NCBI GenBank assembly: GCA_019843655.1
Contig: JACDQD010000005.1
Span: 31,568,954 to 31,632,953, forward strand
Source: Lethocerus indicus
Taxonomy: Eukaryota > Arthropoda > Insecta > Hemiptera > Belostomatidae
DNA: 64,000 bases
Direction: 5' to 3'
The notes beneath the pieces were generated by a model. That model was given only the letters and a program-made list of their open reading frames with translations, was not told where the DNA came from and did not search any database. Of this stretch, positions 46,173 to 58,354 are shown one piece after another (position 1 is the first letter of the stretch; each line of letters begins with the position of its first letter). A program made the translations under genes and the position numbers.

Positions 46173-46763
46173 CGTTTATAACATTCCTTGTAATACTCCC
46201 TTTCGTCGATTGGGACAAAAAGTGATACTGATAATTGCGAAACGTCGAAAGAATTCTGGCCACTTTACAGATATAATTGTTGTTCTAGCGCCCCTAAAAA
46301 ATGACAGAGATCTTTTATTATTTGAACTCTCCTTTCTGTAAACTTCCACCTCGACTCGCCAGCGATGTTCTATTCCGCCACTGGGCCGAAGAGAGCTCGT
46401 TATCGGAAAAACAGGATTCGTTGAGGACAATTTTATGCGTAATGAAATCGTGGATGGTGGGGCTTAAAAGGACAGTTTCTTTTTTATCGCCGTGTAATTT
46501 TTCAATTGGAAAAATCGGGCCGCTTGTTGTGACTTGTGTTCATTGCGTAATGGGAGGCCCCCCCCCCGCCACCGCCGGCAAAATTACAGGTCGTTTCACC
46601 TTGTTTGCCGACCGATTATAGTAATAACCTTGTACCTTATTTTTTCTTTCTGTCTTTTTCAGTGTAGCCGAGTAGCGAACGAATGAAAACGTAGTATAAC
46701 CTTCACGCGCCTTGCGCAATTTCCAATGTTTCTGTCTTAAAATTAGGTTGAGACATATCAATT
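46173..46763. other. Non-coding stretch
   Basis: Mixed sequence between a fold-back copy and a reverse-transcriptase fragment. A plus-strand frame at 46301-46621 is of normal amino-acid complexity but shows no domain I recognise. I leave it uncalled. Confidence 0.4.
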
Positions 46764-46845
46764 TTCACCCAACAGCAGATTCGCCATCTTGGGCTCCACC
46801 TGGAGAAACGATTCACGTGGAATCCCCATATCGAAACCAGCACGT
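46764..46845 (+). mobile_element. Jockey-like reverse-transcriptase fragment
   Basis: Translation from 46782 gives RHLGLHLEKRFTWNPHIETS. This matches the conserved YLG(L/V)xLD(R/K)xLTWxxHI motif just after the catalytic palm of Jockey and related non-LTR reverse transcriptases. A stop follows immediately after the match. The aspartate-rich catalytic box is not present nearby, so this is an isolated fossil of roughly 80 bases. It would lie upstream of the part preserved at 41855 in an intact element. Whether it is the same family cannot be judged because the fragments do not overlap. Confidence 0.7.
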
Positions 46846-48421
46846 GAAAAATATATAACGTTGATTGTGCAAAAAAATTAGGTTGAATCTTGATGTACGG
46901 ATGGAGTACTGTACAATCGAAATATGAATATAATAATTGAAATGTCGGGGCATCCGCCCTGTTGCCCGGGGGTGGGGGGGGGTGAACCCCCAGAGTGTTA
47001 AGTAGCGTGGTACTACTGCGCCATCATTGTGCAAGTACCCTTCGTATCGGTCACGGTACGGGAATAATGAGAGTCGGACCCTGGACCGAATATGAAATTA
47101 TTCATTGGCCCTAGGCACCGGCCTAGCCCTCACCCTTACCCTAAGAGTCGGGGTGGGGGATGGAGCCCTTTCGATATTGTCACTTCTCGACCCGTTCACG
47201 CTTCCCCATTCTACTTCTGTCGGTCCAACTAAACTAGTAATGGTTTCTGGAAGTTGGTTGCGAATTTTCAAAAAATTATCACTCCCCGACGGTGTTCATG
47301 ATCCTCTTCTTTAGACGATAGCTAGACCGATTTCTTTATCTATTCTTGGTATCCCAGATTTTAATTAGTAGCACTATAAGATATTAGCGCTGCTGATAAT
47401 TAGTTCTTTCAGTTTGTTGCCTGTGGGGCATCCAACTGCCCCAAGTCAGTTATTTCTGATTCGTGTAATCTGTGAAGCCATCGTGTCGTACCAGTAATTA
47501 CAGTAAAAACTAAACGAAACCACTTTAAGGAATTACAACTCGGACAATTTATCTCCGGGGTCAGGGTTTTTATTCAGTCGCAAATTTTCAGGCATAATAT
47601 TTCAGCCGAAGGCGTAAATTAACGGTTAAAAAAAAAAAAGAAAAAAAATCAGCGAGCGATTATCCCGTCTAGTCTATCGGTGATGGCGGGGCGGGCCCAT
47701 TGAAAATCAATGGACCGAAATGCCGATTTGAACCGTCTGGCTGTTAATGAATCGTGGCTAGTTTCGAGCCCAAATAGAGAGAGAGAGAGAGAAAAATAAC
47801 TAAAAGGGCTGCTACCCCCATATGGCGTCTAGTGTAGGGAGGCTGAAGGGTTGTCGGGGGCTGAATTATTTGATTTATCGGTAGTCAATAAACGACAGAG
47901 TCGGCGCCCAACCACCCCCCCCCCCGGCCTCATTTATCTCGGACCGAATAACTCTCCCAGCGCGGATATACGCCCTTCGCTACTTGTTGTTTACCGACCT
48001 CGTTAACGACTTTATATACGTACCCCAGCGGCGATCGGTAGGCATGTGGAACGCCATCGACGCATCACGAACGGAAAAACTATCGGGGAAAATTATATCA
48101 GAACATTTCTTTTCGGAATAGAAAATCCGCTCGACTTCTAGTCCACAGGAATAATTAATTAATATCGCCCTATATTTATCGGAATCCTCCATATAAAGCT
48201 AAAAACCGGACCATCGAAATGTATTGGGGGGAAACCGACGGCAAGAACGAGGTGACAATGAAAATTGGAAAATTAGTTCAGAATTTTAAATTTTTATGAA
48301 CCATTCCACAGGCTGAATTGAGAGTAAAACTTTCGGAGATGACACTCAGTACACAGAATAACTTTAAAAAAGAAAAACACTAGAATATTGTTCGCCAAGT
48401 TAGACTAGATGAAAATATTTT
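46846..48421. other. Non-coding stretch
   Basis: A-rich run at 47628-47648, GA run at 47777-47792, C run at 47920-47927. The segment near 47325-47345 (GATAGCTAGACCGATTTCTT) faintly recalls the fold-back arm/core junction but is too short to call. No gene. Confidence 0.5.
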
Positions 48422-48612
48422 ATGCCGTTGATTTTTTGTGCTTCTGCCATATTCAGTCGCCATCCCGGCCGAAAATATGCCAATAGCGACTAACGCAGCG
48501 CTACTGAATATGGCGAGCGGCCGTAACCGGTCTAGCAAAAGACCAAACCAGCCAGAGGAGACAAAAAATCTACGGTATTCCAACCCCTCGCAGGCCAAAA
48601 AACAGGTATGTC
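48422..48612. mobile_element. Fold-back repeat family, copy E, with 10-bp flanking direct repeats
   Basis: A minus-orientation core is at about 48500-48530 (GCGCTACTGAATATGGCGAG, then CGGCCGTAACCGGTCTAGC). The right arm AAAAGACCAAACCAGCCAGA, then GGAGACAAAAAATCTACGG, leads to the end TATTCCAACCCCTCGCAGGC and AAAAAACAGGTATGTC. That is the same right end as copy B. The left side is a shorter partial inverted match (CCATATTCAGTCGCCATCCC). The exact 10-base word AAAATATTTT flanks the element at 48412-48421 and 48613-48622. Non-coding. Confidence 0.75.
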
Positions 48613-51211
48613 AAAATATTTTGTAATTTCTAGTGTACACAAAATGTGAATTCTAAACTTGCAATGGAATGTAATTTTCGCGACGATTGTTAATCCGCTT
48701 CGGAGATCCTTCAAATAGTTTTTTCCGTTCAATCGGCTAGATTGAAAAAAAAAATAAATGGGCGATGAGGATAGTATAAAAAAAAAAAAAATAGAAAAAA
48801 GGGAGAGGGGCTTCTCTGTCGCTGGCTATCTGACCCATCTGTCGTTAATAGGTTGGTTGGGCTGGCCACTGTACCGCCCCTCGAGCTTTATTAATCTCCA
48901 CCGTACGGGACCCAAAAAATGCTCCATATGCCGCTTTCCCCTCCGAAACACCCCCCAGCCAAAGAGAGACCCTTTGATTGTCGGCCCGTGAACAGATTAA
49001 TTAGTCGTGCAAACACGGCCAACTATTTACGCCCATTGTGCGTATGGAACGATTTGCCAAATTGATGAGACTTCCCCCACCCCGTGTGTTTCCAGATCGC
49101 GAGAACATCACGGCGACATATCTGATAACAAATAACGGTACTTTTCCGGCCGGCCGTTAGCGTAAATGTCGCCTTATTGCGGACCAAACGCGAGCCGAGT
49201 CTCTTGAAAAAAAGAGATCTTTTTCAGTTCTAGCCGAGTCCCCAAATTTTCATCTTTTTTTACAAAAATTAAGATCGAAGAAAAAAAGGAAAACGCGCTT
49301 CGTTTTGAATGAATTTGGCGGAATTCTACATCATTTGGCGATTTTTCCTTTGCGCCCGGCTAACGGAAAAGTACCAAAGGAAATCGGCATTCAGTTGCCG
49401 ATATTCCTATGTAAAAATATAAATTATTTACAATATATACAGCGGAATTTGTGCACTTTAGCTGATATATTGAATTATAGATTTCCTCTCACCACTCTCT
49501 TCTCCCGGTTTGTCCTCCACTATACTAAGCCCCTCTGACTTAGTTTATCAGTTTATATGTTCTGTGTGTAGATAAATAACGCGTTTGTAATTTGCAATTT
49601 GGAACCGATACCAATTTACAATTTAAATATAATAATATTGGTTTAATATACAATAGTCAAATGTGCCTTGCTGCATTTATAAACATTGGGACTTACTTTT
49701 ACTTGTTGTATTCTCTCTCTGGATACAGTGTACATCAATCGTCGGTTTTTTCTTCACTGTAGAAAATGTATTTATTTATTATGAGTAATAATAATTTTTA
49801 TTACAAAATTTCAACGTGTTGATATTTCAATGCGATGGTTGGGGATGTTTTTCACAAAGTTTACACCGATTTCACTGTTTTTTCGAAGCTAGGCCCACAG
49901 GTTGGAATCTGATGTGTTAAACAGTGAATAACAAGTGTCCCTTGGTTGGAGACGCCGTTGGTAAAGATACATAGAAGAAGAGTGTAAACGGTGGGACGGA
50001 GATAGGGTTATAGGAAAAGGGCGCGGCGGTCGATGTAAGGGTTGATGCCGATATAGCGGCGGCTGGCACCGAGCCCATTAATCAGCGGGCCGGCCCCGCC
50101 TCACGCACATCTTTTCATATCAAGTGAAAAATAGAGTGAGTTTTTGGAGGGGGAGGAGGAGGTGGTGAAGAAGGAGGAGGAGGAGCCGCTTTTGCTTTTC
50201 AAAGGGCGGGCCTCAAACCCCCACCCCCTATCATTTGTCTTACAGTTTTTTTTTCTTATCTGTCGGGTGTGAGCGAAGGCCCGCAGGAGCCGTACCTGTC
50301 CGTTCTCACCCTCCACGGGACAGCCGAAGGACCGCAAGAAGGACGCTTCTTCCGTAAGAACGGTGGACGTTGAACGGTTTTCGTGTATCGAGGGTCGTTT
50401 CCGATAATTTCGTACATTTCTGATCCGTAATATACGTCGTCTATTAGGAAATTTTAAACTATCGCCTAAAGCAACGATAGGGGATGGCGGCTGTGCGGTA
50501 GAATGAAAAATAACCCTTAACAGGACGAGATATCGAGAAAATTTCATAAGAAGACTCGAATTTTTTCAGCGTAGGATCAAATCTGCTAGTAGAGGAAAGA
50601 AAATATTACAAATATAAATATTAACAGTGAGAAATCAGAAAAATTAAGAGGAGTAAACCGACGAGGAGAATTTAGTCTTTCTAAAATCGAAACTCAGGTG
50701 CGCAAAACCTTTTTTGCACCATATTTCTAGGTAACAGAAATATTGTAGTTTCAATAACATAACTGGCACAGCAGTAAAAACTACCTTTCGTCCAATAATC
50801 GAACCGCTCAATTACTGTACAAACGGACGTTGTAAGCGGTGTGGCAGGGGTACATTACGGGGTATTTGTTGTACGGGTTGTACGGCACTATACCTACGGG
50901 GGAGGTAACAGGGTGGGACAGGTCATGGAGGCTTAGGCTCGGGAGTTTTCCCCGGGGATCATCCATCAGTTTCAACAAGCTTTACGGATTTGGAATGACG
51001 GGAGAAGAAAGCTTTGAACTGGCAAACGTACAACCACTCCAGTGTACACCGCTCTTACCGACGGCGTAATGCTTTTACAACCGGCTGCACGACCGTAGGG
51101 CCCCTCGCTGAAACATTTTCGGCTATTTCGCCTTAGTTCTTTATACGACGTAGGGCACGGCCGGTTTCAGCTAGCCGATAAGACTAGAAAATAGAAAAAT
51201 ACAGATCATTT
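48613..51211. other. Non-coding stretch
   Basis: Long AT-rich unique sequence (49100-49960), then GGA-rich DNA at 50145-50185 and mixed sequence. The minus-strand frame at 50101-50547 (148 codons) begins in the GGA tract. Its distal part has normal complexity but no domain I recognise. No gene called. Confidence 0.45.
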
Positions 51212-51248
51212 GCCAGTTTCATCACTCCTACCGCTTCTGTCAGTAGCT
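51212..51248 (+). repeat. Degenerate fold-back core
   Basis: GCCAGTTTCATCACTCCTAC, then CGCTTCTGTCAGTAGCT, keeps the two ends of the core with a diverged middle. A nearby GCCGGTTTCAGCTAGCC (about 51160) may be a second worn piece. Low-confidence copy. Confidence 0.35.
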
Positions 51249-54200
51249 TAAAGGTTCTGTAGAAGATACCCGGGGTAGGACTGAGTCCCCGATGAAGAGG
51301 AATAAATTAGTTCATTATTAGTTTGACCAACAAGAGGGAGAGAGAGAGGATGAACTAAAACTGTCGGCACGCTGGAAGATATTTAACGTCAATTACAGTT
51401 TCGGCCCTTCTTCTCAATTCACAGAGTTCTCCCAGTGGTAGACGGTAGGCCTAAACGGGGTGTGACCCGTGGCTTAAACGATTTTGCCGGACTCCCGAAT
51501 TTCTATGTATCTCCCACACACGGCTCCCCCTCGAGGAAAGCTAAAGCTGACCGCGCCCCGCCCCGGCCCCAACACACATATTTACATTATTAAACGAGTA
51601 CGGAGCCCAACCCGGGAGAGTTCCGTTTTATTCACATGCTAATGCCCGGTCGGACTCGCCCCGCTCAGGCTTTACCGCATTTGGAGGGGCCGCTATCTCC
51701 TCCTCCTCCTCCTCCTCTTCCTCATATAACCCGGGGATTTTCTTTCGACCCTCCGTTTACGCCTCTTGGGGACGTCGGGGGCGGAGGGGGGGGGGAGGAG
51801 GGTCTATGGAAATTGCGCGGTGATTTCAATTGTTTGTAGCGCCAACAACTCCGCCCGGATCCGGGAGGGGGTGGGGTTTTATTCTTCGGCCGATTCTGCT
51901 ATATTTAACCCGCGGCCCATTTAACGGCGCACGGGGGAAAGTTGCGAAGGGGAACTTTTAAACAACTGGCCGGCTCTGGGTCGAGGCGAATTGGCGCGGT
52001 TTCATTTCGAAGATTTCGACGAGATCTGATCGAATAGACGAAGAAAATAAAAAAGAAGTGGTCATCAGGAGTCAGACCCTATCGCTGTTCCGGTAAGTAT
52101 CATCTCTCTACAGGAAATCTGAGAGAGTCCCGCGGTTTTATTGTTTGGATTGTAATATAAAATAAAGAAAATTTCTTCGACCGCCTCTTGTGATGCGGCT
52201 TTGCCGAATTGCTGGCTAATTTCAACCGATTCTCCGACGGCTCAATCGTTTTCGTCCATTGTCGGTTCGAGACGTTTTTGTCACAGATTACCGGACGTTT
52301 TCGACCCGTGGGCGCATCCAAAAATGATACCATCACTCGGTATTATTCCCCGGACCTCTCTATCCGTGGCACGGTCCGAGAAACGATTCTCGGAACGGGA
52401 ATACTACCCCGAGCGTGACGAAGTGACGGCCGCCCTCCTCCACCTCCTCCTCCTCCTCCTCCATCCTCCTCCTCCTCGTCCGTCACCGGGCAGAGACCTT
52501 CGGCGCCTCACACCCGGGTTTATTTTGTTTTAGTCGACCGGCGGCGGCGGCGGGAGGTCACACGGGCGGGTTCGGGCGCGTGCACGCGCACACACGCTCA
52601 CCGGCTCACGTATTGTGTCGAAATGAAGTTCCCAGCGGTACTGGAGGAGGACGGGGATGAGGATGAGGATGAGGAGGAGGAGGTGGTGGTGGGTTCGTCT
52701 CTGGGATTCGACATGCACGCCTCCCCCCTCACCCCCCGGCCCCCTCGCCCTGTCCAGGACCATCCGCGCCTTCTCCGGCAATCAAAAACCCATTACAGGG
52801 CCAACGTCCATTGTACCCCCCCCCCCTATCTACCCGGGGGTGTAAGACTCAGACTTAGAGACGCTAAGTCGCCCGTGGTGGCCATTCAAATTCTGTTCTG
52901 GGTGGACCGTGTCCATCCATCACCTGAAACGACAAAACGTTTGATCCCTCTTTCGTCCCCTTTAGGGCCTATAAGGGAAGATATTCTAATATCAAAATCC
53001 CCCCCCCTCTTGCCTTAAGCTTCCGCCACGTGAATGCGAGCTGTTCCTAAAGTGACTATTTTGGGCGAAATTAGAAGTATATAGTAATTTACATTAGTGA
53101 CATATCCGATGCTACAAGAAGCTTCGGAGTACATATAAATTTTAAATTACAATTATTGGAACACACTTCGCATAAGCTCTTATTTACTGTATATGGCGTG
53201 ATGGCGAAATGAACTGTAAAATTACATCTAATTCTTGTGTTAACACCTCATCCGGCGAACGAAAAATGCACCTGTACGGAATAAAAACTCGTGAAACTCT
53301 AGCTTATCCAGCCCAATATGTTTCTACATTAAATATCCATATACGGGGAGAATATTTGTACGAGTTAAAAGTCCTCGCGGCAATCAAGAAGTATGCGAGA
53401 GCACTCACCGTTATTAATTCTCCTCCTGTCTACACTTTGATACATATATATCTGTAAGGGTATATAGATATATATTTTATACGTACACGTGTGTCTACAT
53501 TTAAATGTATGCGTGCATATTTAAGCTCGGGCGGGCGGTCTTTCTCTACATCGCTCTTTGATATTGTCGAACGTTTAACTTTAAAATATCTGTTCCCGAC
53601 CGAATTTCAAAAGGAGGAGCGATGAGAATTAGTCTAAATAGAGAGGGAGGGAGGGATGGAGGGAGGGAGGGAGGGAGTGAGTACCACATTAATTGAGGAA
53701 ACTGCACCCGGCTACTGGCCATTACCGCGAATTGGTCCGGTTTTATTCAGTACCGTAGCGAGGGCTAAAGCCAGTCAAATTCATATTAAACCGTATGTAC
53801 ACAATAATTATGATACCGCCCCCCATTCGCCCCCAACCCGACCCACAATCCGTTTTCAAAAGCCGATTTCCAGGCTTTGATATTTTCCCTAACCAGCGTT
53901 CAATTATATTTCAACCCCGACGCCATCCTCCCCCACCACTACAGTTTTAGTAGCACAATTATTTTGTGCAACTAACGAACTTGCTCACTTTTAGCACATA
54001 CTGCCCCCCCCCCCAACACCGCACCCGGCCAAAACGTGCTTTGTTCCGAACGGTCGTTCAAGGGAGGGGGGGGGGGCATTTAAAATTGCGTGTTTTAGTT
54101 CGGTTCGCGTCAATATATGTATATAAACGCGTACATATATATTTTAACGCGTAGGCGAAGAGGGAGGGGGAGACATTTGTTGTAAAGCTTCCTAAATAAA

Positions 54201-55251
54201 CATGGCGGATAATAGTAGCGATTGTTCCACAGCGGATAATACCGCCCCCCCCCCCCAAACACCGCGGTCTCGCCCCCTATTTATTTCCGAGTTTATTATT
54301 ATTATTGCAAAAGCCCCACCCCATAATAATGCGCTTTTCGGGAAAATTTCAGGTTGATTTCGATAACTCGTATATGTTAATTTTCCGCTCCGCATCAATA
54401 TTTCGTGGTGGGGGTTGTTGTTGTTGGTGTTTAAACCCATTTGCGCCGTTGCGCGCTTGTGCTTAAAATTGGTTACTGTTTAATTTACAGAGCGCGATAT
54501 TATATTCAGAGGGCGATTAGGGTTCGGAAAATGCTACAAGGATTTTTTAAAATATTCCTCCTTACTGACCGGGAAAAAGTGGGAAAAAAATCCACTCTGT
54601 GTCATAGAAGCCCCGTGAACGAAAAATTCAATCCGACGGGTTATTTGAGAGGAAAAAAATATTTGACGACAGGGTAATTGTCCGAGATTTGGGTACCGGA
54701 ATGGTGCTGGGAAGAGGCTGGGGGTGGGTGTCGAGGCCTGAGGGAGTTAGATAGAGACGGGGATGGTCGACCGACAGCGAGGGGTGGTTTGCTGGGGGCG
54801 GGGTGGGGCTGGGGGTGTCGGGGAGTGGACCCCGCTGATTGAGCCTCCCACTATTCAATTGGTCCTTCAATGTGATTCGACATTAATCCGTTTATCGGGT
54901 AGCCGGGTCCCCTGTTTGGGCGTACCGACCCGCCAGCCAGCCAGGCCGCCTCTCATTATTAACGGGGCCCAGATATACAGCCAATATGCTGACACTCGAC
55001 ACCCACGGCCAACTACTTTCACTCCGATATATACGATTTATCCGACTGTACACACTTTCCCTTCAAATTGTAACTCTTATTTACATAATTCGATGTAATT
55101 AGGGGGGGGGGTGTCCGACCAGTTGAGCGAGTTGAGTGTTTACAGAGATAAACTACAGAAAATAGGATGTAGAATAAAATTATAATTTTCGTCCAGTTTA
55201 GGTACCCGTTGGAATATACTGTACCTCCTTACAAGTTCGGTTCCTGAAATA
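51249..55251. other. Non-coding stretch with CCT and acidic-repeat frames
   Basis: CCT microsatellites (51696-51723, 52432-52484), GAT/GAG repeats (52646-52692), GGGA tandem (53643-53678), C runs (54003-54014, 54243-54256). The plus-strand frame at 52623-53018 starts with an acidic run encoded by the GAT/GAG repeat and turns proline-rich, so it is not supported as a gene. The frame at 53209-53457 has normal complexity but is unrecognised. Confidence 0.5.
53444..53475. repeat. 10-bp perfect AT stem-loop
   Basis: ATATATATCT and AGATATATAT flank a 12-base loop. Short and AT-rich, so chance formation is plausible. Confidence 0.6.
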
Positions 55252-55345
55252 TCGGGTCCGGCAACTAAGTCATTGCGGGTATCGTCGCTGGATGGAGACG
55301 TCGTTATTTGTATTTTTACGCGTATACCCTCAAAACCTATAGAGT
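55252..55345 (+). mobile_element. Lone mariner-type terminal sequence
   Basis: After TA the sequence reads TCGGGTCCGGCAACTAAGTC, then ATTGCGG. This matches the inverted-repeat motif GGCAACTAAGTAATTGCGG of the mariner copy at 58355 with one substitution. The following GGATGGAGACGTCG resembles the subterminal region of such elements. No matching opposite end or transposase is visible, so it is a solo end or truncated copy. The outer border is clear; the inner limit is approximate. Confidence 0.6.
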
Positions 55346-58300
55346 ATTCTGAAATGTTTATTACGACGTAAAAATCGTGCTGCATTGAGCGGCTCTAATA
55401 TTGCGTATTGTAAATTTGTACAAAGTTTTAGGGTAAAATATAATTCGATTATAATACGATCTTCGGAACGCGTCTGAGAAAAATTGGGACAACTTGAAAA
55501 AGTCCCTCCTTCTTCTGATCGTACCAGGAGAGGAGAAAATCGTAGATACGTGAAGAGTTATAAAAACGGAGCTCCGATAAAGTCCCTTTTCAAGTAGCGT
55601 TATTTGACTCGCGGCACTTTTTTCTCCGACCCGAACAACGGCCGTTACTTGTAGTTAACTTTATAGGTTCAATAAATTGTATATATATTACTTAGATTAA
55701 TTTAACTTATATACGTTACACTTACTGTAAATCTAGTAATGTTTATGAATATTAGGGCAAGACTATTATCGGAACAGCTTAGATGGTAGAGAAGAAATTT
55801 AATTAACTCAATATAATTCCACGTTTTCCTGTCCAAATTTCACTTTAGTTATGCGGACGTTTGTCCAAATTTCAACCCAATAGTTATGTTTATAACCTCA
55901 GGATCAATTCAGAAATTTGAAACTCCCGTCAGTCCACGAATTCGCAAAAGTAGATTTGTGCATCGAATCGCACTGTCGCTAAATACAATTATAAACCAAT
56001 CGTAGTTGCGACACGTAAAATAAAAAGAAAAAAATGACAAAGTTGCCGTCAACTAATTTCAGTTCAGGGCAATTGTTAATGGGAATAATAATAATATAAT
56101 GGTGTAACGTTTTGTCGAGTTGAGGAGCTTAGAAAGGGTGTCCTTGCAAGGTGTATCGTTTAGGCCTCAGCCTCGACCAAATAACCACCGTTCGCCTCCC
56201 TCCTCCCCCCCCCCCGCCCCTTAAGGACCTTTCTAACGGTATGCCAAAACACACTGTTCGTTGTTTGTCCCCGGATCCAATTTTACGTGTCGGGACGGGA
56301 CTGAAAAAAAAACCCACGAATAAATTGAGGACGATCTAAAAAAAATAAAATAATAGTCGGCCCAAAGTGTTTTCCGACCACCGAGCAGCGAAGAATAAGG
56401 CGTAATAATTGTACCAATGATATTTATATTGTGGATTTTCATTTACAAAGAACTCTTCTCTCGCTGTACGCTATACGGCTCTCTCAGAGTAATTCAAGAA
56501 AAGTCGTTAGTGCGCAATTATCCGGTTGGGAATATCAATTCAGGGCGGAAAAATTGTGGACGGAGAAAAGTAACACCGCCGGGCACAGTGGAAATTTTCT
56601 ACTACCCCCAAACAACAACCCCCTTCAGGACCAACTGCGGTCGCAATAAGAGGTAATGATTTAATTCGAATTGGCCCTGCAGTAAGGAGACCGGTCAGGG
56701 CCGGGCATTGTTTCGGGCCCCCGAGCTGAGATTGAAGCCCTTAATGAAGGGTTGGGCACAATCGGTAAGGGCTGTTTTGCCGCCACTCGCCTGCTCCTGT
56801 CACTTGTTCATTACAGCTCCTGAATACACCTGTCAACACTCTAATAACCGCCACGCTGCTTCTCCTTCCCACTTCTCTCTCTCCCTCTCTCCCTCTCTCT
56901 CTCCATCCCTCTCCTCCCTCCCATCTCTCTCTCTCTCTCACTTCGGCAAGCAGCCCGACACATTGTATAGTTTAAAACGATTTCCCTTGATAGCCCCCAC
57001 CAACCTCAACCCCGTTTCCACCTTCGCCCCACCACCACCCACCACCCCTCAAAAAATAATTACGTTGTCAGGAACACCTGAATTCCGGAAATCCGTCCGC
57101 CCACTCCACGTCGGGTCGTCCTCGACCGGTAGCCATTAAAATCTCGACTATACAGTAGAGGAGGCGGCCTATTCCATCTCATCTTAATTCTCTTAATCCG
57201 AGAAAGTCGATATTTATAATCATAGTTGAATATTAATACATCTTAATTATAATTTCGCTTTGCTGAAATCAAGAAGGCAAAATAACGTTTATGAAATACC
57301 TGTGGAAACCTTTTTCAGAAGGAATCACGCACTTTAGTAGTCGGTAAGAACTGTGGGTCAGGGGCGTGACCAGGGTGTTCTTCCATTCGTTTGGTATTCC
57401 CCTAATATAGCAGCCTCGGCCGGGAGTTTTTAAATACCCCGTTTTTTTTTTTCCATAACTCCGACCCGGGGACTCCGGGATGACTCCGTAATGGGTTTTT
57501 CGGTGTTACTCCCGGACACAAGATGGCCGTCCTCGACGGCCGGAGGTTTTTTCTTTGTTCTCCCTCGCCTCTCTCACACTCTCTCTCTCACACTCTCTCT
57601 CGCTCTCTCGCTCACCCTGACGCCGGTGAATGTGTAATTAAATGGCCTGTATAATGAACCATGACAGTTTATTAATGCGGCTACCGAGGGACTGCGGGTT
57701 GAGGGGTTGGGGGGTAGGTGTGCGAAAAGAGAGATAGAACGATAGGATGGGGGAGGAGTGATGGTAGGAAGGAATGAGCGGGTGAGAGGGAGGAGAGAGA
57801 GAGAGAGGGAGAGAGAGGGAGAGAGAGAGGGGAATGAATGAGTGAAGGGGGGTGGTTAGTCCGTATGAAAAGGAACTGGGGCATGGCATAGCTGAGGACG
57901 GAGCGAGAGGGAGGGAGCGATGCCGGGAGTGTAAGAGGGAGAGAGAGATAAAGAGAGAGAGAGAGGAGAGAGAGAGCCAGGTTGGCGGCCATCTTGCTGC
58001 TTGTGATTAATTAGCACCGTGACGTCGCCATTACCTGGGCGGCCGCTGACTGACTGATGAGAACCACCTCTCCCTCTCACTCCTCTCACTCCCTCCCTCT
58101 CACCCTCTCGCTCTTCCCCTCTCACGCTCTCCCTCCTACCGGCGGAGACTTACAGACAGAAATGCCCGAACTGACCGACATCACGGGTCCCAATTGCCGA
58201 CATACGTAGGCTTCACCGAACCCCCATTTCGTTGGACAGGGCAATGGGAGATCCAGTAGGGCAGTAGGGGGGGCGGGGTTGGTAGTAGGGCCAAAGTATC

Positions 58301-58354
58301 GATAAGAATATTCAAATGATAAAACAGAAAACGGTGACAATGTTTGGCCAATTA
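55346..58354. other. Non-coding stretch with long purine and pyrimidine tracts
   Basis: AT-rich unique DNA at 55400-56120. CT-rich tracts at 56870-56942 and 57567-57615. A long GA-rich tract runs from about 57723 to 57975 and is followed by a CT-rich tract (58066-58138). Words GCCAT or ATGGC at 57522, 57988 and 58027 lie among the GAGAG repeats. Frames at 57638-58125 are encoded by the repeats. No gene. Confidence 0.55.
57723..58138. promoter_or_regulatory. GAGAG plus GCCAT cluster (Polycomb-element-like)
   Basis: A roughly 250-base GA-rich tract contains many GAGAG words. It abuts an island with GGCCATCTTG (57987-57996) and CGCCATTA (58026-58033), then a CT tract. In Drosophila, GAGAG (GAGA factor) with GCCAT (Pho/YY1) marks Polycomb response elements and some promoters. 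A further ATGGC (57522) lies upstream. Motif density around a microsatellite is weak evidence and could be coincidental. Confidence 0.25.

Noticed and set aside
52623..53018. 131-codon frame with an acidic start
   Set aside because: The acidic run is a translated GAT/GAG repeat, followed by a proline-rich stretch from C-rich DNA; a second frame overlaps it.
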